Assembly: GCA_041660045.1 (NCBI GenBank)
Contig: JBAZXA010000003.1
Span: 310,001 to 374,000, forward strand
Reading direction: 5' to 3'
Length of the DNA stretch: 64,000 bases
DNA from: WM-3-3 sp041660045
Lineage (GTDB): Bacteria > Pseudomonadota > Gammaproteobacteria > Methylococcales > Methylomonadaceae
Positions 17,156 to 26,621 of this stretch are shown here, piece after piece. The notes under the pieces are model-generated. The model ran no database searches. It worked only from the letters and a program-made list of their open reading frames with translations, and was not told the DNA's origin. Every line of letters begins with the position of its first letter. The first letter of the stretch is position 1. Made by a program: the position numbers and the translations under genes.

Positions 17156-19042
17156 ATGAACAACGCTAAGATAAGCGTTAAAAAGGAAATAACAAAAATC
17201 ACCCAATGCTTTAAGTTAATAACCTCGTTGATTTTTGTTTTGGCTATCTCTTCAGTAAGTAGCCAAGCCCTGGCTACTAATGCAATAAGAAGTGGTTTTG
17301 ACAGTAACACGCTAGCAGCGAATGACGATCGTTCTAGTGGTTTAGTGCCGCTAGGTTTTAGCATTAATTTTTTTGGTAATGGCTTTAACCAAGGCTATGT
17401 CAATAACAACGGCAATATGACTTTTGATAGTCCATTAGGAACTTTTACGCCTTTTGGGCTGACTGCCACACAACGTCAAATAATTGCCCCCTTTTTTGCG
17501 GACGTAGATACTCGTGTAGATGGCAGTAATCCAGTCACTTATGGCCAAGGTACGGTTGGTTCACGCCCGGCTTTTGCGGTTAACTGGATAAATGTTGCCT
17601 GCTTTAGTACGGTTAATGGCGGTTACAATACGTTTCAAATGGTGTTGATTGACCGTTCAGATATTGGTGCAGGAGATTTCGATATTGAGTTTAACTATGG
17701 TTCTATCGTTTGGGAAACGGGCAGGGCAAGTGGCGGAGATGCGACTTGTCAAGGCGGTAACCCAGTCCGTATAGGTTATTCCAATGGTTCAAGCAATTCA
17801 TTTGAGCTGTCAGGTTCTGGTGTTAGCGGTACTTTTTTAGACAGTAATACGGTTACCGGCTTAATCTACAATAGCCGAAACTCCCTTCAGGATGGCCGTT
17901 ATCTGTTTGAAGTCCGTAATGGTAATGCGCCAGTAGGCCACAATCTATCAGGAACCGTTTTCGGTAATGAGATTACTAATCCATTAGAGTCAGCCCTAGT
18001 GCAAGTTTGTACGACCAACCAGGATACATTTTGCAGCTTGACGAGCACAAATTCGTTGGGGAATTATACGATTGGCGGTCTAAGTGATGGCAATTATCAA
18101 ATTACGGCATTTCCGCCAGCCAACACAAATTTTCAAACAGGATCAATTACTTCAGTAATTTCAGGAGCAGATGTTGTAGCACAAAACATTACGCTTTTAG
18201 GTCCTCAACCATTGCCTAGTGGTACTACAATTATCCCCAATTTACGGATCAGCGATGGTGGCGTCCCCACCGTTAATTGGAACAGCAACCTTACCTTAAG
18301 CACCCATAGCTGCCAAGGTGGCTCTGCAACTTACACAATAACCGATAATGACACCAACGCAGTAATAGGGCTAGGCTCATTGGCCGAAAGTTCGCTCAAT
18401 TCAGGCGTGTATTCTACAATTGTCCCAGCCTTATTTCCTAACAGTGGCTTAGTAACGGTGGAAATAAATATCACCAATTGTCTAGGCGGCGGCTCAAACG
18501 ATATTATTTTTACGTTGTATATTGATCCAAGTGGTGAGGTTAAAGATACCTTTGGAAACGCAGTTGGTGGTGCAACCGTTACACTTTTACGTTCTGACAG
18601 TTCCGCCGGCCCATTTACGACAGTTCCCAACGGTTCCAACATTATGTCGCCTGTCAACCGTATCAACCCTGATCTTACAAGCTCACGCGGCCTGTTTGGT
18701 TGGGATGTCATCTCTGGGTTTTATAAAGTACGTGCTGAAAAAACTGGATGTAATGCACCCAATAATCCTAGTCAAAGTTTTGTAGAGTCAGACGTATTAA
18801 CTATCCCACCAGCCGTGACTGATTTGTCTTTGATTTTAGATTGTGGGCAACCGGTATTTGCAGTTTGTGATCTTGACCAAAATGGTTCTGTTTCAAAATC
18901 TGATATTTCGATTCTTAGCCGGAACTTACGTAGCACGGTTCCTGCGGGCACTTTGGGTGATATCAACGGTGATGGCCGTATTACAACTCAAGATACAAGA
19001 GGGTGCGTATTGCAGTGTACCCTGCCAGCTTGTGCAAATTAA
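17156..19042 (+). CDS. Secreted NIDO-like protein with a C-terminal dockerin
   Basis: A 628-residue exported protein with a signal peptide ending near SSQALA. Residues ~30-260 resemble a nidogen-type (NIDO) extracellular domain (GNGFNQGYVNNNGNMTF, IAPFFADVDTR). Next come a carboxypeptidase-regulatory-like beta-sandwich (~265-345) and further Ig-like modules. The last ~60 residues hold two calcium loops, DLDQNGSVSKSD and DINGDGRITTQD, typical of a dockerin. The start at 17156 is set by a strong AGGAG site. The next gene encodes a cohesin-like PEP-CTERM protein, so this dockerin may dock to that surface anchor. Confidence 0.75.
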   Translation: MNNAKISVKKEITKITQCFKLITSLIFVLAISSVSSQALATNAIRSGFDSNTLAANDDRSSGLVPLGFSINFFGNGFNQGYVNNNGNMTFDSPLGTFTPFGLTATQRQIIAPFFADVDTRVDGSNPVTYGQGTVGSRPAFAVNWINVACFSTVNGGYNTFQMVLIDRSDIGAGDFDIEFNYGSIVWETGRASGGDATCQGGNPVRIGYSNGSSNSFELSGSGVSGTFLDSNTVTGLIYNSRNSLQDGRYLFEVRNGNAPVGHNLSGTVFGNEITNPLESALVQVCTTNQDTFCSLTSTNSLGNYTIGGLSDGNYQITAFPPANTNFQTGSITSVISGADVVAQNITLLGPQPLPSGTTIIPNLRISDGGVPTVNWNSNLTLSTHSCQGGSATYTITDNDTNAVIGLGSLAESSLNSGVYSTIVPALFPNSGLVTVEINITNCLGGGSNDIIFTLYIDPSGEVKDTFGNAVGGATVTLLRSDSSAGPFTTVPNGSNIMSPVNRINPDLTSSRGLFGWDVISGFYKVRAEKTGCNAPNNPSQSFVESDVLTIPPAVTDLSLILDCGQPVFAVCDLDQNGSVSKSDISILSRNLRSTVPAGTLGDINGDGRITTQDTRGCVLQCTLPACAN

Positions 19043-19059
19043 TAGTGTAAAAAAACAGT

Positions 19060-19090
19060 ACCCGGAGGCTCTTGTCTCCGGGTTTCTTAA
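19060..19090 (+). terminator. Hairpin between the dockerin and cohesin-like genes
   Basis: A perfect 8-bp inverted repeat ACCCGGAG / CTCCGGGT with an 8-base loop, followed by a T-containing stretch. It lies 18 bases after the stop and before the next gene, so it may act as a terminator or partial attenuator, or protect mRNA ends. Confidence 0.6.
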
Positions 19091-19113
19091 ATTTAATAAG
19101 AGATATATTGATC

Positions 19114-19707
19114 ATGTTTAAAAAAACATTAGCTATAGCGATTTTTTCTAGCTTTATATGGCAAACAGCAGAAGCAACACCGATACTGACGTTTAATGCC
19201 ACATCACAATCAGTCAATTTAGGCAGTCAAGTTGGCATAGACGTTGTGGTCAATGGCTTAGAAGATGGGGGTTTAAATGAAATTATTGCTGGATACAATT
19301 TGAGCTTAACATTCGATAGTTCAATTTTAGATGTGTTTTCGTTTTCTGGATTATCTCTGGACCCTAATTTCTTTTCGGTTACCAACTCAGCTGGACAGAT
19401 TGATTGGAATAGCCTTTCCTTTGATACTGACGCATCTTTGCAAGCTATACAGGGTAATAGTGTGACTTTAGCTACCATTGTTTTTAATACACTTGGCCAG
19501 GGCAACTCAACGCTAAGTTTTTCTTTTAGTGACTTAACGGGGCTATTAGCAACTAGTTTAGACTTTACCGTAGATACGGCCAGTATTACTGTAACAAGTA
19601 CAAGTCAACCGCAAGATAATGTTCCTGAGCCATCAATACTAATGCTAGTAAGCCTTAGTGCGTTAGGGCTTGCGGCTATGAAGCGCGCAAAAGGATTAAA
19701 TGTTTAA
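19114..19707 (+). CDS. Cohesin-like PEP-CTERM surface protein
   Basis: A 197-residue exported protein. After the signal peptide (cleavage near AEA), residues ~25-165 have the cohesin-type beta-sandwich pattern (VNLGSQVGIDVVV, AGYNLSLTFDSSILDV, LATIVFNTLGQGNSTLSF). The C-terminus is a PEP-CTERM signal: VPEPS, a hydrophobic helix and the basic tail MKRAKG, which an exosortase would process. It would display a cohesin on the cell surface or in the extracellular matrix. Location directly after the dockerin gene suggests a cognate pair. Confidence 0.75.
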   Translation: MFKKTLAIAIFSSFIWQTAEATPILTFNATSQSVNLGSQVGIDVVVNGLEDGGLNEIIAGYNLSLTFDSSILDVFSFSGLSLDPNFFSVTNSAGQIDWNSLSFDTDASLQAIQGNSVTLATIVFNTLGQGNSTLSFSFSDLTGLLATSLDFTVDTASITVTSTSQPQDNVPEPSILMLVSLSALGLAAMKRAKGLNV

Positions 19708-20109
19708 TTGCGGCTTATTTAGAGCGCATTAATATTTTGTAAAATGTAAGTTAGACTTAATCTGGCAGTTACCGTACTTATTAAGTAGCTGTCAGATTAA
19801 ATTCGATTCAAGTCAGTTCTTAATCTCAAAATCTATATATTCAAGTAAAACGCTTAAGTGTGTTTGAATATAAGGTTTACTGCTTATTATTTGTTAATAA
19901 GCCGACTAAAATCCTAGCAGGTAATACACTAGGCTATTACCCATGCAGGCAGATATAAAATCCCTTTAACGACAGGCTTATTCTGTCCCGTATCTTATTT
20001 GATTTTAGTATTACTATAAATCATATGCTTGAGTATAACTTGATTGCAAACCCAGAAAAGTGCTTTGGCTTAGATCAACAAAATTCCTTAAACAGAATAA
20101 ATTTCTAAG
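19708..20109. other. Intergenic region with a long stem-loop
   Basis: No gene is seen. A 16-bp stem (two G-U pairs) with a 12-base loop occupies 19757-19800 (arms begin TTAATCTG and end CAGATTAA). It likely ends transcription of the cohesin gene, although the T-run is poor. The rest is AT-rich leader for the FAD oxidoreductase. Confidence 0.5.
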
Positions 20110-21798
20110 ATGACTAAAAAATCGAATCGAACTGATAATATTCAATCTGTAAACCGTCGAAAATTACTAAAGGGACTTGGGATTGTCCCTTTGTTGCCTT
20201 TAATGCCGGCTTGTAATCTATCAACAAAGGCCCTTCAGTCCGCTGAGTTTGATTATCTGCAGCAAATTGGCCCCATCGATAGGTCGCTTAAAGTTGATGT
20301 AGCAAACAGATTTACCGGTGATGATTTTACACGGCCACATCAGATTTTATGGGAAAAATCAGCTTATATTAAGACTATTGCTGGTTTACCAAAACCTAAG
20401 CGCAAGGAAGAACTAGTGATTATTGGTGGGGGCATGAGCGGGCTGATGAGCGCTTATCTTTTGTCCGATAAAAAACCAGTGCTATTAGAGCAAGCTAGCC
20501 GTTTTGGCGGTAATGCCAAGGGGGAGGCATGGGACGGCTTGCAATATTCTATCGGCGCTGCCTATTTGGTAAAGCCGGAACAGGATTCTGCCCTTTATAA
20601 GATGCTTTCCGATCTGGGCATAATTAAGGATTGGACTATAAAAAAAGGTGGGGATGGTCATGTCGTCATAAATGGCAAGTTGATAGAAAGGTTTTGGGCG
20701 GCTAACAACGAACCGGAATACCGCGCCAGTTATAAAAAACTTTATGACTACTTTATGTCATTCATCAACGAGGGTGGGAATATTTTTCCGGACTACCCAA
20801 CTGAAGATGGCAAGTTAAGGGAATATATCAACAAACTTGACCAGGAGGATTTTAAAAGCCATTTAGAAAAAATTATCGGGGCTGCACTTCCGCCACATTT
20901 AGCAACATTACTTGAACATTACTGTTTTTCATCTCTAGGTGGCTCTGCGTCTGAAATCTCAGCAGCTGCCGGTATCAATTTTTTTGCTGCGGAATTCTCG
21001 GATATCGCCGTTTTTCCAGGCGGAAATGCCTATATTGCAGAAGCGTTGTTAAAACACTTGCATCAAAAATTACCTGCCAAGCATTTATTGTCTGGATGTT
21101 TGGTATTTGATGTTAGGGCGGAACATGATGGCGTATTGGTTAGTTATGTTGATGCCAATAAGCAAGCGCAAAGCATCTGGGCTGAGAAAGTAATTATGTC
21201 ATGCCCTAAATTTGTTGCTGCAAAATTGATAGATGCCCTGCCCGCTGAGAAATTAGCGGCGATCGCAGAATTAGAATACCGGGCTTATATGGTGGCCAAT
21301 TTGCTTATTAATCACCCAATTAAGGAATCAGATTATGATCTGTATTGGCTTGGCGCTGGTAAGAGTGATCCTAACCATATTGCTGCTTATGCAAAAAGTC
21401 GCGGTATAACTGATATTATCAATGCTAACTTTGCTTCCCCTGATCCGATCAAGAGCGTATTAAGTTTTTACCAAGCGTTCCCTTATCCTGGTGGTAGGGC
21501 GCAATTGTATGCCGAGCATGCCTATGCGCATATGCGAGAGAAGCTATCTGCACAAATCAAACAAGAAATCTATCCCTACTATCAGTTATCAGATCAAGAC
21601 ATGGTGGACTTAAGATTAACCCGCTGGGGACATCCTTTGCCATTAGCGGCGGTTGGCCTTTTAGACAGAGGTGTTGTGGATATCCTAAGAAAGCCCATTG
21701 ATGAGCGAATTTATTTCATAGAACAGGATAATTGGGCATTACCAGCTATTGAAACCGTTGTTGCCGAGGCTAGCCATTGGTGCCCGATGCTTCGATAA
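20110..21798 (+). CDS. FAD-dependent amine-oxidase-like oxidoreductase, exported
   Basis: A 562-residue flavoprotein. The N-terminus carries a twin-arginine-like motif (NRRKLLKGLG), a hydrophobic stretch and a lipobox-like LMPAC, suggesting Tat export and possible lipidation. A dinucleotide-binding motif (ELVIIGGGMSGLMSAYLL then LLEQASRFGGNAKG) starts near residue 100, as in the NAD(P)-binding/amine oxidase family. The substrate is unknown. It stands alone, preceded by a long AT-rich leader. Confidence 0.75.
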   Translation: MTKKSNRTDNIQSVNRRKLLKGLGIVPLLPLMPACNLSTKALQSAEFDYLQQIGPIDRSLKVDVANRFTGDDFTRPHQILWEKSAYIKTIAGLPKPKRKEELVIIGGGMSGLMSAYLLSDKKPVLLEQASRFGGNAKGEAWDGLQYSIGAAYLVKPEQDSALYKMLSDLGIIKDWTIKKGGDGHVVINGKLIERFWAANNEPEYRASYKKLYDYFMSFINEGGNIFPDYPTEDGKLREYINKLDQEDFKSHLEKIIGAALPPHLATLLEHYCFSSLGGSASEISAAAGINFFAAEFSDIAVFPGGNAYIAEALLKHLHQKLPAKHLLSGCLVFDVRAEHDGVLVSYVDANKQAQSIWAEKVIMSCPKFVAAKLIDALPAEKLAAIAELEYRAYMVANLLINHPIKESDYDLYWLGAGKSDPNHIAAYAKSRGITDIINANFASPDPIKSVLSFYQAFPYPGGRAQLYAEHAYAHMREKLSAQIKQEIYPYYQLSDQDMVDLRLTRWGHPLPLAAVGLLDRGVVDILRKPIDERIYFIEQDNWALPAIETVVAEASHWCPMLR

Positions 21799-22551
21799 GC
21801 ATTCTGTTGAGCTTAAATCGTAGCTTTTAAGAAAGTATCAGCAAGGCATAACTCAGTGCTTTTTTCTAAATGCGATGCTTATCGGTAATACCTAAAGCCG
21901 GGGTTGTATTTATTTAAGATATTGATTATTAAATACTTTAACAAAATGCTTCAAGGGTGATTGCTGGGCATAGGACACGGATGAGTATATTCTGTATTTT
22001 AGCTGTAATATCTTGCCTGATAGGGTTCAGTATCGTACTATTACCCCGGACGTTGTTGCGTAATAGCATCATCATCGGTACTAATGTAGCGCCCGATGGT
22101 AGACTCGAAATTTGTTTTTGGAGCCGTGGAAGCTTAATTTAAGGTAGATTTTTTTGCGCCGGCCTAAGTGTTTTCATAACTGCTTGAAAGCCCATGGCGT
22201 TTTAAACTACTGGTAAACAAGCCTGAGGGGTGAATTGAGTTAATTCCTTTTTGGGGCACGATAAGATCGTCATAATGCGGCTTGATAGCGGTTAGCCTAA
22301 AGCGTAGCAAGTAGGCTGGCCGCGCAAAGGGAGCTAAGGCGGGAGATTTAAACTGTACATTCCTCTATGTGCTACCCAGGCTTGGGTCTGAAGCCCGCAA
22401 CGGTCAATGCCTGTAGCCGTCTGGATAGCAGATAAAAAAGTATCTCATGCGTATTGGGGACAGCATGGACATGTGGACATTAGCGTAGAACGGGCTTACA
22501 TCCCGATCGCGTTGGGTTAAGGTATTTTTTTAAATTTTATTAGGAGTGTTT
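21799..22551. other. Long intergenic region with a structured segment
   Basis: About 750 bases with no convincing gene; a 61-codon frame (21957-22142) has no ribosome site and no family resemblance. Around 22371-22429 the sequence can fold: GCTACCCAG pairs with CTGGATAGC (one mismatch), enclosing GC-rich smaller stems (GGGTCTGAAGCCC). This could be a structured leader RNA or an old element remnant. No clean sigma-54 promoter was found before 22552. Confidence 0.45.
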
Positions 22552-22860
22552 ATGGCTTTCGACCTGAAAAATGAATGGTCTGATGCCGACGTGGCGGCTT
22601 TGCTATCGTCAGTTGAAGATGACCGTGATTGGCGTTTGGAAGTGGATAAGGCGGGCATGGCAAGTTTGCAGGACAAGACTGCACACCCAACAGGCGCTGA
22701 TTACGATGCTAATCTGCATTGTTACTTTGAGTTATGGCATCAAGGTACCGATTTTGTCGGGCCTTCCGCTGCCGGTGACAAGCAATTGGTTGCCAGCATA
22801 GCCAATGCCTTACGCAAGAATTACCCCACTTTGGAACAGGCTCAGTTCGTTTTTATTTAA
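22552..22860 (+). CDS. Conserved-type hypothetical protein upstream of thioredoxin
   Basis: A 102-residue acidic soluble protein I cannot assign. It begins MAFDLKNEWSDADVAALLSS and has a central H-C-Y-F-E-L-W-H stretch. The ATG at 22552 has a good TAGGAG site; a GTG six bases earlier is also in frame. It lies 42 bases before a thioredoxin gene and is probably co-transcribed with it, so it may be its partner or substrate, but no function is shown. Confidence 0.65.
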   Translation: MAFDLKNEWSDADVAALLSSVEDDRDWRLEVDKAGMASLQDKTAHPTGADYDANLHCYFELWHQGTDFVGPSAAGDKQLVASIANALRKNYPTLEQAQFVFI

Positions 22861-22902
22861 ACGGTGGCGGATTGCCACCTCACAACCATACAGAGGTGAA
22901 AC

Positions 22903-23265
22903 ATGGCTATTGTCGAAGTTACAGACAGCACGTTCAACCAGGTTATTGAAGAAAACCCTATCGTCGTTTTAGATTTTTGGGCTACTTGGTGTGGGCCGTG
23001 TAAGTCTTTCGCGCCTATATTTGAGGCGGCTGCCGAAAAACACTCGGACATTGTGTTCGGGAAGATTGATACGGATGCCCAGCAACAGTTATCCAAGGGG
23101 TTTGACATCCGTTCTGTCCCTACCTTGATGGTTTTGCGGGAGAAGATCGTAGTAATACGTGAATCCGGCGCGCTGCCTGCCAGTGCTCTGGAAGAAGTTA
23201 TCGCACATGCCCGTGGCTTGGATATGGCAACCATCCGAGCTGAGATAGCGGCACAAGAAGCTTAA
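22903..23265 (+). CDS. Thioredoxin
   Basis: A 120-residue thioredoxin with the redox motif WCGPC near residue 30 in the usual context (VVLDFWATWCGPCKSFAP) and the conserved cis-proline in SVPTLMV. There is no signal peptide, so it acts in the cytoplasm. The C-terminal ~15 residues (ATIRAEIAAQEA) extend past the usual fold. RBS AGAGGTG precedes the ATG. It likely forms an operon with the preceding 102-residue gene. Confidence 0.9.
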   Translation: MAIVEVTDSTFNQVIEENPIVVLDFWATWCGPCKSFAPIFEAAAEKHSDIVFGKIDTDAQQQLSKGFDIRSVPTLMVLREKIVVIRESGALPASALEEVIAHARGLDMATIRAEIAAQEA

Positions 23266-23649
23266 AGTCCTAAGCTGGAAGGGGCGTTTGTAAGCTAACC
23301 GCTCCTCTCCAGCAAGGCATTGGTAACTTGGCTGTTACGGCGTTATCTAACTTTCTGCACTATTTTTTAGAAGCTGTAATACACGGAAAGGCTTCTATGC
23401 CCATCAAACACGCCCTGCCAAATAACAGGTTTAATTTTCTTTTCAATTCGTCATCACTAACTAAATGGCGCCAATAAGAGTTTTACGGTTGCTTATAGCA
23501 GATATTAACTATTTTTTATGTGATGAAGCCTTTCCAAAATAAACAGGCTTTCAAGCTTAAAAAGCGTAAAACCTTGCTTAAATAAACACTGAGGTAGACT
23601 TTACGGATTTGAAGAGGAGCGTCATATCTCCTCTTCAAGCGCCCAGCCT
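23266..23649. other. Intergenic region with terminator-like hairpin
   Basis: No gene is seen. An imperfect inverted repeat (GCTGGAAGGGGCG at 23274-23286 with CGCTCCTCTCCAGC at 23300-23313) follows the thioredoxin gene and may terminate it, though no T-run follows. Confidence 0.5.
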
Positions 23650-24039
23650 TTAATTTACAACCTGATGGCCGCGGCCCCTCATGCAGTTAATAAACGCACG
23701 TTTATATTGCGCGTCTGATTGTGTGCCCTGATGGGCTGCACCACCAATACCGCCTACTGCGGCACCTAGCGCGGCACCCGTTCCGGCATTACCGGCAATG
23801 GCGCCTAATACCGCGCCACCTGCGGCGCCTGCTAAGGCGCCAACACCAGCGCCTTTGGCCGTTTCTTTAACGGTGCCACCCGATGCGTGTTCAGCCAGTT
23901 GCTGGCATTGCGCGGTATCTTGATTGATATGGTCAGCGTGCCTGTCATTATAGGCGTCTACTGTCGGCGTCCAGCCAGTTTGGCTAGCACAGCCTGCAAG
24001 TGTGGCACTAAATATAACAGCTGTGGTAAGTTTGTTCAT
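23650..24039 (-). CDS. Glycine-zipper lipoprotein
   Basis: A 129-residue envelope protein with a lipoprotein signal (lipobox LAGC near residue 17) and a long glycine-zipper segment (residues ~58-105, repeated GxxxG/GAxxG such as GAGVGALAGAAGGAVLGAIAG) able to insert into membranes. The C-terminus, QYKRAFINCMRGRGHQVV, is common in this family. Probable outer-membrane lipoprotein of unknown job; single gene. Confidence 0.75.
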   Translation of the reverse strand: MNKLTTAVIFSATLAGCASQTGWTPTVDAYNDRHADHINQDTAQCQQLAEHASGGTVKETAKGAGVGALAGAAGGAVLGAIAGNAGTGAALGAAVGGIGGAAHQGTQSDAQYKRAFINCMRGRGHQVVN

Positions 24040-24137
24040 TGCATGTCCTCGTTTGTTGTTTTGTTCAGAATACGCTATGGCTTATGAATATTTCATGAAT
24101 GCAGCCAGGTATTGCTTAATAAGATAAAGATTGGTGA

Positions 24138-26621
24138 TTACAGTTCCCTTAAAACTTGCGCAGGTGCGTAGCTAAGGACACGTCGTAGCCCTTGGTAACC
24201 CGCCATGCCTATTATAAAAGTAGCACACGGTGGTACGCCTGCCCATAAAAGCCATTTGGGTTGATAAGCCATATGTAATACTTGGCTGTATAAACCATAT
24301 AACACAGCAGCGGAGACACAAACTGCGAGTACGCCTGAAATAAAGCCTAGAGCGGCAAATTCAATGATTTGTATTTGCCGTAAAAACTGACTATTAGCGC
24401 CCAATGTGCGCATTAAAGCGCCACTATAAATGCGCCCGTCCAGTGTTGTTAATACCGCTGCAAACAAAACGGTAAAGCCTGCCAATAAGGCAAAACACAA
24501 CAAAAAATTGATAGCTAGGGTAAGTTGGCTTAATAAGTTTTGTAGTTGTTTTAGGATTAAATCAACTTCCAATAAAGTGATGCTTGGGTATTTTTTTGCT
24601 AAAGCAGACAGGGCGGATTTTTGTTGTCCGTCAGCATAAAAGCTGGTTAATAGGGTGCTGGGAAACGCGGCTAAAGTGCCGGGCGAGAATATCATATAAA
24701 AATTGGGTTTCATAGTGTCCCATTGCAACGAACGTAAGCTATTTACCTTGGCGCTAAACTGCTGGCTACCGACAGTAAAGCCTAGTTCATCGCCCACTTT
24801 AATGCCTAAGCTGTCAGCTAATTTGGCTTCTACTGACACTAGACCGGCTGGGCTAGAAGGCAACCATTGCCCGGCAATAATTTTGTTGTCTTCAGGCAGC
24901 TCTTTTGACCAAGTTAAGCTAAGCTCGCGGTGGGTGGCCGACTCACCTTGGCTGTCTTTACTAACGTGTTGCTGCACGGGAGTGTTGTTTAGGGTGACTA
25001 AACGGCCACGGGTGACGGGAAAAAAAATGTTGCTGTCGATATTTTGGCTTTGCAAGTCTTGTGCAAATTGTTCTTGTTGGTTAGGTGCTAAATTAAGTGC
25101 AAAATAATTTGGCGTTTGTGCAGGCAAGTGTTGCTGCCAATCGGCAATTAAATCATTACGCACACTAAAACTTAAGATCATGGCCGCCAAAGTGAGGCTA
25201 AATGCCATGATTTGCGTGACACTTGCAGGTGGTTCGCGGACTAAGCCCTGTAAGCCAAAACGCCATACCAAACTTAATTTGGGTAAGCCTTGTTGCAGCG
25301 GCCATAGCAATTTGCCTAATAACCAAGCAAAGCCCAGTAATGTGACAAACCCTACGCCTAGTAGCGTGAGTGTCATTTTTAAATCTTGCGTGTAACGCCA
25401 AATCAGTAACGCCACCAGGCTTGCAGCTAAGCTGTAAACTAGCCATGCCGCCACAGGCAAAGGTTGTAGATCACGGCGTAAAACACTTAAGGCGGTGACA
25501 TTTTTTAGCCGTAGCAATGGCGGTAAGGCAAAACCTAGCAAGATCATAAAGCCGGTGGCAAAGCTAAAAGAGACCGCCAGTAAACTGGGGCTGGCCAATT
25601 GCGCCGGTAAGAGATCTTTCAGCATAACAAATAGCGCATCTTGGGCTAGCCAGCCTAACCCACAGCCCAGCGAACTCGCCAGGGCACCGAGTATTATAAA
25701 TTGATAGCTGTATAACCATAAAATTTCCTGTTGCTTACAGCCTAAACAACGCAAAATCGCGGTCGCATTTAGATGCCGTTCGCTATAACGACGAGTGGCC
25801 ATGGCTATCGCGACACCGGCAATCAAGGTAATAACAATGCTGGATAAGCCTAAATAGCGTTCAGCCCGATCTAGCGCAGAGCCAAGTTCTGGCCGGTCTT
25901 CATGAATATCCATTAGGCGTTGTGACGGGGTCAACAGTGGCTTAAGCCATTGCTTAAAATCCGCTAGCGCTTGCGGGTTACCGCTAAATTGAAAAAAATA
26001 ATGCACATGGCTACCGGGTTGGATGACGCCCGTGGCCTGTAGATCTTGTTGATTAATCATTACCCGCGGTGAAAAGCTGTAAAAATCACCGCGCTTATCA
26101 GGTTCATAAGTAATAACACGTTGGACTAGCAAAGCTTGTTCGCCGATTGTTAAGGTATCACCCAGTTTTAAGTTTAAACTGGCCAGCACCCGCTGCTCAA
26201 CCCAGGCTGTGCCAGCTTTAGGGCCTTGATAGCTGATAGCTTCTTGTTGATAATCCGCGGCACTGGTTTTTAAATAGCCACGTAGCGGGTATGCCGCACT
26301 GACCGCTTTTATGCTGGCTAACAACAAGCTGTTGTTTTCGACTAGCACGCTTGAAAACTCTACGCTTTGCGCTTGTTGCAAGTGTTGCTGTTGGGCTTGC
26401 TGTAACCAGCTTTCTGGGATTTGCGCGGAACTGGTGATAACCAGGTCGGCCGCTAAAAATTCAGCAGCTTGGTTGGTCATAGTGTTTTGTAAACGGTCGG
26501 CAAACAAGGTAATACCGGCACTGCCTGATACTGCAATAATTAATGCCAGTACTAATACGCTAAGCTCGCCAGAGCGGCCATCGCGCCATAACAGTTTTAA
26601 AGCTAGGCTAAAATGTCTCAT
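24138..26621 (-). CDS. ABC transporter permease, FtsX/MacB-type (YbbP-like)
   Basis: An 827-residue permease with an N-terminal membrane segment, a large periplasmic domain, and two FtsX-type clusters of membrane helices (about residues 255-400 and 700-815), the layout of YbbP. It overlaps by four bases with an ATPase gene, and the pair is divergent from tesA, the same neighbourhood as ybbAP-tesA of E. coli. Probably exports or extracts a lipid-like or envelope substrate; the substrate is not known. Confidence 0.88.
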   Translation of the reverse strand: MRHFSLALKLLWRDGRSGELSVLVLALIIAVSGSAGITLFADRLQNTMTNQAAEFLAADLVITSSAQIPESWLQQAQQQHLQQAQSVEFSSVLVENNSLLLASIKAVSAAYPLRGYLKTSAADYQQEAISYQGPKAGTAWVEQRVLASLNLKLGDTLTIGEQALLVQRVITYEPDKRGDFYSFSPRVMINQQDLQATGVIQPGSHVHYFFQFSGNPQALADFKQWLKPLLTPSQRLMDIHEDRPELGSALDRAERYLGLSSIVITLIAGVAIAMATRRYSERHLNATAILRCLGCKQQEILWLYSYQFIILGALASSLGCGLGWLAQDALFVMLKDLLPAQLASPSLLAVSFSFATGFMILLGFALPPLLRLKNVTALSVLRRDLQPLPVAAWLVYSLAASLVALLIWRYTQDLKMTLTLLGVGFVTLLGFAWLLGKLLWPLQQGLPKLSLVWRFGLQGLVREPPASVTQIMAFSLTLAAMILSFSVRNDLIADWQQHLPAQTPNYFALNLAPNQQEQFAQDLQSQNIDSNIFFPVTRGRLVTLNNTPVQQHVSKDSQGESATHRELSLTWSKELPEDNKIIAGQWLPSSPAGLVSVEAKLADSLGIKVGDELGFTVGSQQFSAKVNSLRSLQWDTMKPNFYMIFSPGTLAAFPSTLLTSFYADGQQKSALSALAKKYPSITLLEVDLILKQLQNLLSQLTLAINFLLCFALLAGFTVLFAAVLTTLDGRIYSGALMRTLGANSQFLRQIQIIEFAALGFISGVLAVCVSAAVLYGLYSQVLHMAYQPKWLLWAGVPPCATFIIGMAGYQGLRRVLSYAPAQVLREL

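Noticed and set aside
21957..22142. 61-codon frame with a hydrophobic start
   Set aside because: No ribosome site, no recognisable family, weak coding character.
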